Positions 39,373 through 48,394 of a stretch of 64,000 bases of DNA are shown here, piece after piece. A program made the translations under genes and the position numbers. Source of the DNA: an uncultured Alistipes sp. (GTDB taxonomy: Bacteria > Bacteroidota > Bacteroidia > Bacteroidales > Rikenellaceae); the NCBI GenBank assembly GCA_948736885.1, contig CAPXWY010000001.1, positions 62,001 to 126,000 of the forward strand, read 5' to 3'. Numbering within the stretch: position 1 is the first letter of the stretch; each line of letters opens with the position of its first letter. Below the pieces are notes generated by a model. The model worked only from the letters and a program-made list of their open reading frames with translations. It was not told the DNA's origin and ran no database searches.

Positions 39373-39395
39373 CACAAAAAAAGCGAACTGTGCAA

Positions 39396-40760
39396 TTACG
39401 CCGCCTGCGTATAGAGCTTTCTGACGCTCCGCCGGATGCGCACGATCATCAGCAGGGCGGCCATCGAAAGCCCGAACGAGAACCCGAGGAACAGCCCCGA
39501 CGGCCCCATGCCGAGCGTGAAACCGAAAAGATACCCCACCGGCAGATTGAGCAGCCAATAGGAAATGAAAGCGATGGGCATGATGATTTTCACGTCCTGG
39601 ATACCGCGCAGGATACCCACCGACACGTTCTGCACCCCGTCCGAAAGCTGGTAAAGCGCGGCGAAAATCAACAGCTGCGAAGTAATGGCGATGACCTCGG
39701 GGTTGGAAGTGAAAAGCGTAGGAATCCACCCGCGCAATGTAATGAAAACCAGGGCTGCAAAGAAATTCCACGCCAACACCAGGTGGTACGACGCCTTGGC
39801 CGCCAACGACAACTCGGCGATGTTGCGGACGCCATAGCAGTGCGAAATACGGATGGTGGTGGCCGCGCCGATGGACATGACGATCATGAAAGCGCAGTTG
39901 CCCAACGTAATGGCAATCTGGTTGGCGCTGATGGCCTGCGTGCCGAACCACCCCATCATCACGCTCGTACCGACGAACGCCGACGATTCGAGGAACATCT
40001 GCAACGAAATGGGCAAGCCCATGCGAAGCAGCTTCCGCACCGTCGACCACGAATAACGCCGGGGCGAAAAACCCTGCAAATAAGCCCGGTAAACGGGACG
40101 AGAACAGAAGTAGCCTATCATCAGCACGGGCGCAATCGTCCGCGAGAGCAGCGTACCCAATCCGGCCCCTTGGGCCCCCATTTCGGGGAATCCGTAACGG
40201 CCGTAGATGAAGACCCAGTTGAAAGCGATATTGGCCAGGTTGGCGATAATCGTGACGACCATCTCGACCTTGGTATTGCCCACACCCTCAAGGAATTGCT
40301 TGAACGCGAAGAAGAGCATCATCAACGGCATGCTGTAAACGAGCATCCGGTAATAAGGCACGGCCATATCGACCACTTCGACGGGCTGGCCGAGGTGGTA
40401 AAGCAACGGAATCGCGGCGAACTGCACGAGCGACAACCCGACGCCGAGCAACGTATAGAACAGAATGCCGTTCTGCAACAAGGCCGCCGAACGCTTGTGC
40501 TCGCCCTGCACGAAGAGCTCGCCGACCAGCGGCGTCATACCCAGCGCCAGCCCGATGGCGGCGATGCAGAGGATGAAGAAGACCGAACCGCCGAACGACA
40601 CGGCGGCCAGCGGCAGGGGGTCTTCGCCGCCGTAGCGGCCGACCATCAGGTTGTCGGCAACCTGCGTAAGGATTTGTCCCACCTGCGTCAGTACGACAGG
40701 CAGGGCCAGTTTCAGATTGGCTTTGTATTGTTCCCGGTATTTCGCAAAATTGTACAGCAT
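39396..40760 (-). CDS. MATE-family efflux transporter
   Basis: Na+- or H+-coupled multidrug exporter of 454 residues with about twelve membrane segments and two MATE repeats. Signatures: ALPVVLTQVGQILTQVADNLMVGRYGG at the N-terminus and GWFGTQAISANQIAITLGNCAFMIVMSIGAATTIRISHCYG in the second half. The ATG at 40760 is preferred: upstream reading runs through repeat DNA. Only 7 bp separate the promoter's -7 box from this ATG. Confidence 0.92.
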   Translation of the reverse strand: MLYNFAKYREQYKANLKLALPVVLTQVGQILTQVADNLMVGRYGGEDPLPLAAVSFGGSVFFILCIAAIGLALGMTPLVGELFVQGEHKRSAALLQNGILFYTLLGVGLSLVQFAAIPLLYHLGQPVEVVDMAVPYYRMLVYSMPLMMLFFAFKQFLEGVGNTKVEMVVTIIANLANIAFNWVFIYGRYGFPEMGAQGAGLGTLLSRTIAPVLMIGYFCSRPVYRAYLQGFSPRRYSWSTVRKLLRMGLPISLQMFLESSAFVGTSVMMGWFGTQAISANQIAITLGNCAFMIVMSIGAATTIRISHCYGVRNIAELSLAAKASYHLVLAWNFFAALVFITLRGWIPTLFTSNPEVIAITSQLLIFAALYQLSDGVQNVSVGILRGIQDVKIIMPIAFISYWLLNLPVGYLFGFTLGMGPSGLFLGFSFGLSMAALLMIVRIRRSVRKLYTQAA

Positions 40761-40767
40761 AGGGGGA

Positions 40768-40799
40768 CAAAGGTAGTGCAAGGCGAGCGCAATGCCAAA
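40768..40799 (-). promoter_or_regulatory. MATE gene promoter, within a repeated element
   Basis: TACCTTTG (minus, 40768-40775) with TTTG 20 bp upstream (40796-40799). The transcript would start at or next to the ATG, so the mRNA may be leaderless. Confidence 0.75.
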
Positions 40800-41083
40800 T
40801 TTATTTGGGCATTGCCGAGCCGCCGCCTGCCTAAACCAAGCGGAGCGTAGGTAAAGTGCAAGGCGAGAGGAAAAGCAAACGAAATATATTAATTCGCTGC
40901 CGACACAATCCATAAAACCCGGCTCTTAGCCGGGCCGAGCCGCAGCCTACCTAAACCAAGCGGAGCGCAGGTAAAGTGCAAGGCGAGAGGAAAAGCAAAC
41001 GAAATATATTAATTCGCTGCCGACACAATCCATAAAACCCGGCTCTTAGCCGGGCCGAGCCGCAGCCTACCTAAACCAAGCGA
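40768..41083. repeat. Promoter-type repeat followed by two tandem 120-bp copies
   Basis: A first unit (40768-40850) ends in CTAAACCAAGCGGAGCGTAG. Then two 120-bp units (40851-40970 and 40971-41083) match base for base until 41083, where the second breaks off in the GAAGAATCT repeat. Each includes GCAAGGCGAGAGGAAAAGC, an ATTAATTCGC stretch, and the hairpin CCCGGCTCTTAGCCGGG. In the outer copies the -7 box is lost. The unit is a relative of the element at 8926-9085. Confidence 0.85.
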
Positions 41084-41221
41084 AGAATCTACCTGATCAA
41101 TAGGGAAGATGTTTCGCTATCGCTCAACATGACATATCTTTCCAATTATTCCCTATTTACCACTATTCACTCCGAACAAAGCACGGAAGCCCCACAACCA
41201 GCCGAAACAACAAGTCGACGG

Positions 41222-41854
41222 CTACAACATCTTGGACTGACGGAAAGAGAAGTACCCCTCGCGGGCAATGATGATATGGTCGAGCACGCGGATGTCGAAG
41301 AAGCCGGCGGCGCGCAGAATGCGCTTGGTCAGCAGCTTGTCGTCGTCGCTGACCTCGGCGGAACCGGAGGGATGATTGTGGATAAGGACCAGCCGCGTGG
41401 CCAACAATTCAAGGGCGCGCTTGATGATGATCCGATGGTCGACAATCGTAGCCTGCACCCCGCCCTGGCTGATGCGCCAACTCTCCAAAATGCGGTTGGA
41501 AGAGGTCAGGTAAACGGCCCAGCACTCCTCGTGATCGAGCTTTTCGAGCCGGGGCCGGAAATAACGCACCACGTCCTCGGTGTTCGAGAGGGTTTCGGCT
41601 TCCTGCACCTGCATGGCAGCGGCCCGACGGCCGAACTCGGCGGCAGCCACCAACAACCGGGCCCGCCGCAACCCCAGGCCGCCCATCATCCGCAGGCGCG
41701 CCAACTCCGCGGAACCCAGGCGCACCAACGAACCGCCCGAAGCCTTCAACAAAGCCTCGGCAGTCAGCTCGTCGTCGGTCAGCAACATGAGCAGCTCCTT
41801 GTCGGTCAAGGATGCCGCGCCGCGCGCCGCCAATTTGTCGTACAGATTTTTCAC
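41222..41854 (-). CDS. radC: RadC-family JAB-domain protein
   Basis: A 210-residue protein with an N-terminal helix-hairpin-helix region and the MPN+/JAMM metal motif (VLIHNHPSGSAEVSDDDKLLT), as in all RadC proteins. Its role in DNA repair is doubtful even in E. coli; a nuclease or deubiquitinase-like role has not been shown. It follows rnc by 7 bp, so it is the tail of the acpP-fabF-rnc operon. Confidence 0.9.
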   Translation of the reverse strand: MKNLYDKLAARGAASLTDKELLMLLTDDELTAEALLKASGGSLVRLGSAELARLRMMGGLGLRRARLLVAAAEFGRRAAAMQVQEAETLSNTEDVVRYFRPRLEKLDHEECWAVYLTSSNRILESWRISQGGVQATIVDHRIIIKRALELLATRLVLIHNHPSGSAEVSDDDKLLTKRILRAAGFFDIRVLDHIIIAREGYFSFRQSKML

Positions 41855-41861
41855 GACCGGG

Positions 41862-42635
41862 TCAATTGGTAAGCCGGTCCACCCGGTCGAGCAACGATGC
41901 GCACTGCTCGTCGCTCATATACTCGGCCACGGAAAACGCCGCCTGCTGCTCGGCCTCCTTCTTGGAATCGCCCGACCCGTGGCCCACCTCGATGCCGTCG
42001 ACCAACACCGTGGCGAAAAACACGGGATGATTGGGCGCATAACCCTTGTCGTGCTCGGTGCGGAAAAGCACCTGCCGATGATGCTTCTGGCACCACTCGA
42101 TCAGACGGCTTTTATAATCGGTCTCGGAAAGGGTCAGCTCGTCGATATTGAGGAAACGCCTGTATATATTATTGATAAGCAGACGATTGACGAACTCGTA
42201 ACCCTGATCGAGGTACACGGCCCCCATCATGGCCTCGAACGCGTCGCCGAAGATATGCTTCTGGATGAAAGCGACCCCGCCGTTGGAAATGACATGCCTG
42301 TCGAGCCCGACATGCACGGCCAACGCGTTGAGCGACTGCCGTGAGACGATGCGGGCCCGCATCTTGGTGAGGAACCCCTCGTCGTGGCCGGGAAACTCGA
42401 TGAACAGGAAATCGGAGGTGACGGCCTCGATGACGGCATCGCCCAAAAACTCGAGCCGCTCGTTGTTGATGGACTGCCCGTCCTCCAAAACCAAAGAAGC
42501 TGACTTGTGAACCAAAGCCAGCTTGTAGAGTTCGATGTTGTGCGGGACGAACCCGAACATCTCATCGACCATTGTGTAATACGCCTTGTCCCGGCCGAAG
42601 CTCCTCCGCAGAGGACGCAGCAAAAAATCCAACAC
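41862..42635 (-). CDS. rnc: Ribonuclease III
   Basis: Double-strand-specific RNase for rRNA processing and RNA decay. The 257 residues carry the signature NNERLEFLGDAVIEAV (catalytic Glu/Asp), a second acidic site at DAFEAMMGAVYLDQG, and a double-stranded-RNA-binding domain (DYKSRLIEWCQKHHRQ... to SVAEYM). The start is a GTG at 42635 (VLDFLLRPLRRSFG): no ATG fits, and homologues begin there. It lies 17 bp after the fabF stop. Confidence 0.9.
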   Translation of the reverse strand: MLDFLLRPLRRSFGRDKAYYTMVDEMFGFVPHNIELYKLALVHKSASLVLEDGQSINNERLEFLGDAVIEAVTSDFLFIEFPGHDEGFLTKMRARIVSRQSLNALAVHVGLDRHVISNGGVAFIQKHIFGDAFEAMMGAVYLDQGYEFVNRLLINNIYRRFLNIDELTLSETDYKSRLIEWCQKHHRQVLFRTEHDKGYAPNHPVFFATVLVDGIEVGHGSGDSKKEAEQQAAFSVAEYMSDEQCASLLDRVDRLTN

Positions 42636-42652
42636 GGCGGGCGGGACGAGGG

Positions 42653-43900
42653 TTAGAACTTCCGGAAAACGACCGTAGCGTTGTGGCCGCCGAAACCGAA
42701 CGTATTGCTCAGTGCGCACTTCACCTCGCGGTGCTGCGGCTTGTCGAGCGTAAGGTTCAGCTTGGGATCGATCTCTGGATCGCGGTTCTCGCAATTGATA
42801 GTCGGGGGAATGATTCCCTTGGTGATGGCCATGATGCAGGCCAGCGCCTCGACGGCACCCGTAGCACCCAGCAAATGGCCGGTCATCGACTTGGTAGAGG
42901 AGATGTTGATGTCGTAGACATGGTCGCCCAACACGCCCTTGACGGCCTTGAGCTCGGCGATGTCGCCCAGCGGGGTCGAAGTACCGTGCACATTGACGTA
43001 GTCCACCTCCTCGGGGCTGATGCCGGCGTCCTTGATGGCGTCGCGCATCGACTTCATGGCGCCGATACCCTCGGGGTGGGGAGCCGTGAAGTGGTGGGCG
43101 TCGGCCGACTCGCCGCCGCCGACGAACTCGCAGTAAATCTTGGCGCCGCGAGCCTTGGCATGCTCCAACTCTTCGAGCACGAGCGCACCGGCACCCTCGC
43201 CGACCACGAAACCGTCGCGGTCCTTGTCGAAAGGACGCGAAGCGTGCTCGGGATCGTCGTTACGGGTGGAGAGGGCCTGCATCGAATTGAAACCGCCGAC
43301 CGACGGCTCGTTGACCGCAGCCTCCGAACCGCCCGTAATCATGACATCGGCCTTGCCGTAACGGATGGCCTCCAAAGCGGCGATAAGACCGTGGTTGGAA
43401 GAAGCGCACGCCGAGACGGTGCAGTAATTGGGACCCATGAAACCGTACTTCATGGAGATGAATCCGGCAGCGATGTCGGAAATCATGCGGGGAATGAAGA
43501 ACGGGCTAAACCGAGGGGTCATACCCCCCTCGGCGTAGCCCAGACATTCGTCGAAGAACGATTTGAGTCCTCCGATACCCGAAGCCCAGATTACGCCTGC
43601 GCGCTCCTTGTCGAGCTTGTCGAAATCGAACGCCGCGTCCTCGACGGCCTGCGTGGCCGCGATGAGGGCATACTGCGTGAAAAGGTCGTACTTGCGTACC
43701 TCCTTGCGGTCGAAATACTGGTTCGGGTCGTAATTTTTCACTTCACAGGCAAAACGGGTCTTGAATTTTTCGGCGTCGAAGTGAGTAATGGGCGCGGCAC
43801 CGCTGACACCTTTCTCCAGATTCCGGAAATACTCCTCGATATTATTGCCGAGCGGGTTGATCGTACCGATACCCGTGACGACTACTCTTCTTTCTGCCAT
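42653..43900 (-). CDS. fabF: 3-oxoacyl-ACP synthase II
   Basis: Condensing enzyme that extends acyl-ACP with malonyl-ACP in type II fatty acid synthesis. The 415 residues have the Cys-His-His triad: Cys in TVSACASSNHG (about 164), His in VNVHGTSTPLGD (about 303) and His in KSMTGHLLGA (about 340). It follows acpP by 47 bp, the classical acpP-fabF pairing. Confidence 0.96.
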   Translation of the reverse strand: MAERRVVVTGIGTINPLGNNIEEYFRNLEKGVSGAAPITHFDAEKFKTRFACEVKNYDPNQYFDRKEVRKYDLFTQYALIAATQAVEDAAFDFDKLDKERAGVIWASGIGGLKSFFDECLGYAEGGMTPRFSPFFIPRMISDIAAGFISMKYGFMGPNYCTVSACASSNHGLIAALEAIRYGKADVMITGGSEAAVNEPSVGGFNSMQALSTRNDDPEHASRPFDKDRDGFVVGEGAGALVLEELEHAKARGAKIYCEFVGGGESADAHHFTAPHPEGIGAMKSMRDAIKDAGISPEEVDYVNVHGTSTPLGDIAELKAVKGVLGDHVYDINISSTKSMTGHLLGATGAVEALACIMAITKGIIPPTINCENRDPEIDPKLNLTLDKPQHREVKCALSNTFGFGGHNATVVFRKF

Positions 43901-43947
43901 AAAACGAAAAACCTTATTGTCGTGTGAATTGAATTAAGCGGGGGAAA

Positions 43948-44184
43948 TTATTTCTTGTGCTCCTCGATGTAGCTGATCGCGTCGCCTACGGTGGCGATCT
44001 TCTCAGCGTCCTCGTCGGGAATCTGAATATCGAAAGCCTTCTCGAACTCCATGATCAGTTCCACAGTGTCGAGCGAATCGGCGCCCAGGTGGTTGGTGAA
44101 GCTGGCTTCGGGTACTACTTCCGTCTCCTTGACACCCAGTTTGTCTACGATGATCTCGACAACTTTAGCTTGAACTTCTGACAT
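43948..44184 (-). CDS. acpP: Acyl carrier protein
   Basis: A 78-residue acidic carrier. Ser37 in [11 protein letters not shown] takes the 4'-phosphopantetheine arm. It leads the acpP-fabF-rnc-radC operon. The promoter's -7 box TACTTTTG is at 44250-44257, with a leader of about 60 nt. Confidence 0.97.
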   Translation of the reverse strand: MSEVQAKVVEIIVDKLGVKETEVVPEASFTNHLGADSLDTVELIMEFEKAFDIQIPDEDAEKIATVGDAISYIEEHKK

Positions 44185-44249
44185 AATTTTAAGTTTTTAG
44201 TTAAACAATTATTTAGGAAACAAAATTTTATTTCCGACGTAGTTGTGCG

Positions 44250-44278
44250 CAAAAGTAACACTTTTTTTATTACTTTTG
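44250..44278. promoter_or_regulatory. Divergent promoters of acpP (-) and pepE (+)
   Basis: TACTTTTG on the minus strand at 44250-44257 and on the plus strand at 44271-44278, separated by 13 bp. Each lies in the other's upstream region, so they may interfere. Confidence 0.55.
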
Positions 44279-44360
44279 ACAAAACCCCGAAAATTTTTGT
44301 TCACAATAATTCGGACATTCAGCACAATTTCAAAATTAAGGGATTCAAAACCACCGCCTT

Positions 44361-45062
44361 ATGAAACTTCTTCTGATTTCCAATTCGACCAACGCCGGCG
44401 AGGAGTACCTGCGCTATCCGCTGCCCGAAATCGGGCGTTTCCTCGACGATGTCCGTGAAATAGCGTTCGTGCCCTATGCCGCCGTGACATTCTCCTACGC
44501 CGAATACGAACGCCGCGTGGCCGCCCGCTTCGCCGAACTGGGCATCCGCGTGCGCTCGGTCCACCGGGCGGTCGACCCGGCCCGTGCAATCCGCCGGGCC
44601 GAAGCGATCTGCGTGGGCGGCGGCAACACCTTCGCGCTGGCCAAGAAGATGCAGGAACAGGGACTGATGCAGGTCATCCGCGACCGCATCCGGGCCGGAA
44701 TACCCTACGTGGGCTGGTCGGCCGGAAGCAATGTCTGCTGCCCGACGATTTCGACGACCAACGACATGCCCATCGTCGAGCCCCGCTCGTTCCGGGCCAT
44801 CGGCGCCGTGAAGTTCCAGATCAATCCCCACTACCTGGACGCCAACCCCGCAGGCCACGCGGGCGAAACCCGCGAACAGCGCATCCTCGAATTCATCGAA
44901 GCCAACCCGCGCCGCTGGGTCGCAGGGCTGCGCGAGGGGTGCATGCTCCGCTACGAAGACGACCGGCTCGAACTGATAGGCCAACGGCCGATGCGCATTT
45001 TCAAGAAGGGTCAGGAACCGTTCGAGGTCAAGGCGGGCGACGACCTGTCGTTCCTATTATAA
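44361..45062 (+). CDS. pepE: Dipeptidase E (alpha-aspartyl dipeptidase)
   Basis: Peptidase family S51, hydrolyses Asp-X dipeptides in the cytoplasm. The 233 residues have the catalytic elements GWSAGSNVCCPTISTTNDMPIV (Ser nucleophile in WSAGS at about 121-125), ICVGGGNTFAL, and QINPHYLDA. The gene is followed after 6 bp by yraN, so the two are likely co-transcribed. Confidence 0.93.
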   Translation: MKLLLISNSTNAGEEYLRYPLPEIGRFLDDVREIAFVPYAAVTFSYAEYERRVAARFAELGIRVRSVHRAVDPARAIRRAEAICVGGGNTFALAKKMQEQGLMQVIRDRIRAGIPYVGWSAGSNVCCPTISTTNDMPIVEPRSFRAIGAVKFQINPHYLDANPAGHAGETREQRILEFIEANPRRWVAGLREGCMLRYEDDRLELIGQRPMRIFKKGQEPFEVKAGDDLSFLL

Positions 45063-45068
45063 ATAGGT

Positions 45069-45431
45069 ATGACCACCTCCGAAACGGGCCGGGCCGGCGA
45101 ACAGGCCGCGGCGGACCATCTGCGCCGTGCGGGCTATGAAATCCGTGCGCTCAACTGGCGGCACGGACGCTACGAACTCGACATTGTGGCGCAGAAGGAG
45201 CTCACGCTGCACATCGTCGAAGTGAAAACCCGCCGCCAAGGCTCGCTCACCCCGCCGGAAGCCGCCATTACGCCGCAGAAATTCCGGGCGCTGCGCCGGG
45301 CCGCGAGCTGCTACATCACCGCGACGAACTGCGACATGGAGGTGCAGTTCGACCTCGCGGCCGTGGAACTGGCTCCCGACGGCACGGCCCGCGTGGAGCT
45401 GGTCGAACGGGCCATGGAATGCCATTGGTGA
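45069..45431 (+). CDS. YraN-family (UPF0102) nuclease-like protein
   Basis: A 120-residue protein with the PD-(D/E)xK-type pattern: GEQAAADHLRRAGYEI, then YELDIVAQ, and IVEVKTRRQG. The family role (possibly Holliday-junction or endonuclease-like) is unproven. It follows pepE closely. Confidence 0.9.
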   Translation: MTTSETGRAGEQAAADHLRRAGYEIRALNWRHGRYELDIVAQKELTLHIVEVKTRRQGSLTPPEAAITPQKFRALRRAASCYITATNCDMEVQFDLAAVELAPDGTARVELVERAMECHW

Positions 45432-45447
45432 GAAACCGCCCGGCTAT

Positions 45448-45478
45448 TTTGCATTTCCGACAAAATATGCTATCTTTG
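45448..45478 (+). promoter_or_regulatory. waaA promoter
   Basis: TTTG (45448-45451), 19 bp, TATCTTTG (45471-45478). It gives a leader of about 70 nt. Confidence 0.75.
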
Positions 45479-45556
45479 TTCTATATAAAAAACTTCGCAG
45501 CAGCGGAGCGGTCGCCGGACCGCCCGGCGCCGCAAAACGCACTACCGAGAAGCACC

Positions 45557-46783
45557 ATGTTTTTCTACAATCTGGGACTGCGGATTTACGCATGGCTCAT
45601 CCGTCTGGCCGGCCTCCGGATGCCGAAAGCCCGCCTGTGGACCGAAGGGCGCCGCGGCCTTTTCAAGCGCATGAAGCAGGCGATCGACCCCGACGCCCGC
45701 ATCGTATGGCTCCACGCGGCGTCGCTCGGCGAATTCGAGCAGGGGCGCCCTATCCTCGAACAACTGCGCCGCGAACACCCCGAATACAAGATTCTGCTCA
45801 CCTTCTTCTCGCCCTCGGGCTACGAAATCCGCAAGAACTACAAAGGGGCCGACTACATCTTCTACCTGCCCATCGACACGCCGCGCAACGCCCGGCGCTT
45901 CCTTGACATCGCGCACCCCGAAATCGCCGTCTTCGTAAAATACGAATTCTGGCTCAACCTGCTCAAGGAACTGCGCCGCCGCAAGGTCCGCACCTATGTC
46001 GTCTCGGCCATCTTCCGGCCCGATTCGATTTTCTTCCGCCCCTACGGCGGCATGTGGCGGCAGGCGCTCGAAGCCTTCGACGCCATGTTCGTGCAGAACG
46101 AGGAATCGAAACGGCTGCTGGGCGAACTGGGATTCGACAACACGGTGGTCGCAGGCGACACGCGCTTCGACCGGGTGGCCGAAATCGCCCGGGCGGCCCG
46201 CAAAATCGACGTCGTGGAGCGCTTCAAGGGCGACAAAAGGCTGTTCGTCGCAGGTTCGACATGGGGCCCGGACGAAGAACTGCTGATTCGGCTGATGAAC
46301 GACAATCCCGACGTGAAGTTCCTAATCGCGCCCCACGAAATGGAGGAGGGCCGCATCGCCCGGCTCATGGAACAGACCCGCGGCGGCGCCCTGCGCTATA
46401 CGGCCTGCACGCCGAGCACGGGCTACGGCTCGAAGCAGCTGCTGATTCTCGACACCGTGGGACTTCTCTCGTCGGTCTACGGCTACGCCGCATGGGGTTA
46501 TATCGGCGGCGGATTCGGCGTAGGCATTCACAACACGCTCGAAGCCGCCACGTTCGGCCTGCCCATCGCGTTCGGCCCCAACTACCAGAAATTCAAGGAA
46601 GCCCGCGACCTGGCGACGCTGAGCGCCGCCTGCCCCGTCGAAAACTACGACCAGCTGCTCGCGTGGTTCATCCCTCTGCGCGACAACCCCGGCTTCCTGC
46701 AGAAAACCAGCCGTATCGCCCGCGACTACACCACCAGCCACCAAGGCGCCACGGCCCTGATTCTCCGCACGATTTTCCAGTAA
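45557..46783 (+). CDS. waaA: 3-deoxy-D-manno-octulosonic acid transferase
   Basis: Glycosyltransferase (GT30) that attaches Kdo to lipid A precursor at the inner membrane. The 408 residues have an N-terminal membrane anchor (MFFYNLGLRIYAWLIRLAG), the acceptor motif WLHAASLGEFEQGRPILE (catalytic Glu near 60), and donor-binding segments VAGSTWGPDEELLI and GGGFGVGIHNTLEAATFGLPIAFGPNYQKFKEA. I chose the ATG at 45557 as it gives the usual start. It is the only Kdo gene in the window. Confidence 0.93.
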   Translation: MFFYNLGLRIYAWLIRLAGLRMPKARLWTEGRRGLFKRMKQAIDPDARIVWLHAASLGEFEQGRPILEQLRREHPEYKILLTFFSPSGYEIRKNYKGADYIFYLPIDTPRNARRFLDIAHPEIAVFVKYEFWLNLLKELRRRKVRTYVVSAIFRPDSIFFRPYGGMWRQALEAFDAMFVQNEESKRLLGELGFDNTVVAGDTRFDRVAEIARAARKIDVVERFKGDKRLFVAGSTWGPDEELLIRLMNDNPDVKFLIAPHEMEEGRIARLMEQTRGGALRYTACTPSTGYGSKQLLILDTVGLLSSVYGYAAWGYIGGGFGVGIHNTLEAATFGLPIAFGPNYQKFKEARDLATLSAACPVENYDQLLAWFIPLRDNPGFLQKTSRIARDYTTSHQGATALILRTIFQ

Positions 46784-46800
46784 ACGTCCGCTTCGGCCAC

Positions 46801-46840
46801 AAAAAAAGTCTCCTCCGTCGCGCGGAAGAGACTTTTTTCT
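46801..46840. terminator. Bidirectional terminator between waaA and the CyuA-like gene
   Basis: AAAAAAAGTCTC...TCCG and CGGA.GAGACTTTTTT form a hairpin with A and T tails, usable from both sides. Confidence 0.85.
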
Positions 46841-46855
46841 GTTTCAGCGTATCGC

Positions 46856-48142
46856 TCAGCACTTGTTGGTCATGATATTCAGCACGAGGCGGTCGGTTTC
46901 GTTCATGCCGTCGCGCCCGATGTCGGTCAGATTGCGGATGCAGCGGTCGACGTCCTCGTCGATGATACCCTCCACGGGCGTCACGCAATGGCCGTCCATC
47001 GCCATCAGGGCCGACAGAACCGCCGTCGAAACGCCGCTCGTTAGCTTCATGGCGCAGCTGGGTTTGGCTCCGTCGCAAATCATGCCCGTCAGATTGGCAA
47101 TCATGTTCTTCACGGCGGCCGCGGCCTGCGCATAACCGCCGCCCATCAGATAGACGATGCCGCAGCTCGACCCGGTAGCTGCGACCACGCAGCCGCACAA
47201 TGCCGACAGGCGGCCCAAACTCTGCTTGATGTAGATGACCGTCAGATGACTGAGGGTCAGCGCACGAATCGTCCGCTCCTCGTCGGCCCCCGTCTCCTCG
47301 GCGTAAACCACCACCGGAAGCGTTGCCGCGATGCCCTGGTTGCCGCTGCCCGAATTGCTCATGACGGGAATCATCGCCCCGGCCATCCGCGCGTCGCACG
47401 CAGCGGAGGTGTAGGAAAGAATCCGCGAGAAAATGCTGTCGCCGATGACTTTCAGTTCGCGCTCGCGCCGCAGGGTCCGGCCGACGCAATGGCCGAATTC
47501 GCCGCTGAACGACCGTTCGGCCGCCGCCTTGTTGAGCCGCCGCGTTTCGAGGATGAAACGAATTTCGTCGAGCGGTGCCGTCATGGCGAAATCCCACACC
47601 CGCTGCAACGACAGCGGCACCCCGTCCGTCTCCTGCTCCGCCGCTCCGGACCTACGCTCGTCGAGCTCCGCCACCCCGTCGCGCTCCAGATAGACGAACC
47701 GGGTATGCCCTCCGGCAATGACAGCCACGGCCCGGTGCCCGGCAGCTTCGGCCTCGATTTCGATATAGAGTTTCTCGGCGATGCCCTCCTTGAGACCGAT
47801 TGAAATGCGCTTTTCGTCGATATAGGCACGCCCCTGCTCCACGGCTTCGGGCGTCACGTCGCGCAGCACCTCCAACCCGTACTGCGAACGTCCGACCGAA
47901 GCGCCCAGCGCCACGGCAATCGGCAGGCCGATCATCCCCGTACCGGGAATCCCCACGCCCATGGCGTTCTTGAGGATGTTGGCGCTCAGCCGCACCGCGA
48001 TTTTTTCGGGCAGCGCACCGAGCAGCTCGGCGGCCCGGGCGGTGCAAAGAGCCACGGCGATGGGCTCGGTGCAGCCGATGGCCGGAACGACTTCGCGGCG
48101 GATCAGGTCGATGATTTGTTGGCGTTCGGGTTGCGGAATCAT
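46856..48142 (-). CDS. UPF0597-family protein, L-serine dehydratase alpha/CyuA-like cysteine desulfidase
   Basis: A 428-residue enzyme of the family that includes E. coli CyuA, an L-cysteine desulfidase with a [4Fe-4S] cluster. PAIGCTEPIAVALCTARA (about 20-37), MSNSGSGNQGIAATLP, and the SCGIVYLMGGG, CDGAKPSCAMKL segments carry the conserved cysteines. The reaction (cysteine to pyruvate, sulfide and ammonia) is inferred from the family. I use the ATG at 48142 (MIPQPERQQI), which fits homologues; the upstream frame runs into repeat DNA. Confidence 0.85.
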   Translation of the reverse strand: MIPQPERQQIIDLIRREVVPAIGCTEPIAVALCTARAAELLGALPEKIAVRLSANILKNAMGVGIPGTGMIGLPIAVALGASVGRSQYGLEVLRDVTPEAVEQGRAYIDEKRISIGLKEGIAEKLYIEIEAEAAGHRAVAVIAGGHTRFVYLERDGVAELDERRSGAAEQETDGVPLSLQRVWDFAMTAPLDEIRFILETRRLNKAAAERSFSGEFGHCVGRTLRRERELKVIGDSIFSRILSYTSAACDARMAGAMIPVMSNSGSGNQGIAATLPVVVYAEETGADEERTIRALTLSHLTVIYIKQSLGRLSALCGCVVAATGSSCGIVYLMGGGYAQAAAAVKNMIANLTGMICDGAKPSCAMKLTSGVSTAVLSALMAMDGHCVTPVEGIIDEDVDRCIRNLTDIGRDGMNETDRLVLNIMTNKC

Positions 48143-48179
48143 GGCAGCTGTGTTTGCTTTTTGCCGAAAAAAACGAATC

Positions 48180-48346
48180 TTCGGCAAAGTCAAAGATACG
48201 AATAAGCCGAGCGAAAAAAGCAAGTTTACTTGCATTTTTCCGAGACGCAGTATCTAAAACGGAGTTAAAGATACGAATAAGCGAGGGCAAAAGCAAATTC
48301 ATTCGCATTTTGCCGAGCGGGAGTATCTTCGGCAAAGTCAAAGATA
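48180..48346. repeat. Repeated promoter-like elements upstream of the CyuA-like gene
   Basis: The motif AAAGATACGAATAAG, with the -7 box TATCTTTG/A on the minus strand, occurs at 48191, around 48267 (TATCTTTA) and, in part, at 48339-48346. The units are separated by hairpins (GCAAGTTTACTTGC, GCAAATTCATTCGC). They are distant relatives of the elements at 8926 and 40768. Confidence 0.6.
48191..48198 (-). promoter_or_regulatory. Promoter of the CyuA-like gene (proximal -7 box)
   Basis: TATCTTTG, 48 bp before the ATG; the -33 element is imperfect (CTTG, 22 bp away). Confidence 0.5.
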
Positions 48347-48367
48347 CGAAATAATCCGCAGAAACCG

Positions 48368-48375
48368 TATCTTTA
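48368..48375 (+). promoter_or_regulatory. Possible promoter of the EFR1-family gene
   Basis: TATCTTTA, one base off consensus, 19 bp before the ATG at 48395. Confidence 0.4.
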
Positions 48376-48394
48376 CGGCGAAAAACCGACGACC

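Noticed and set aside
40851..41083. CRISPR array
   Set aside because: Only two units of 120 bp, without spacers, and no cas genes nearby. No CRISPR was seen anywhere in the window.
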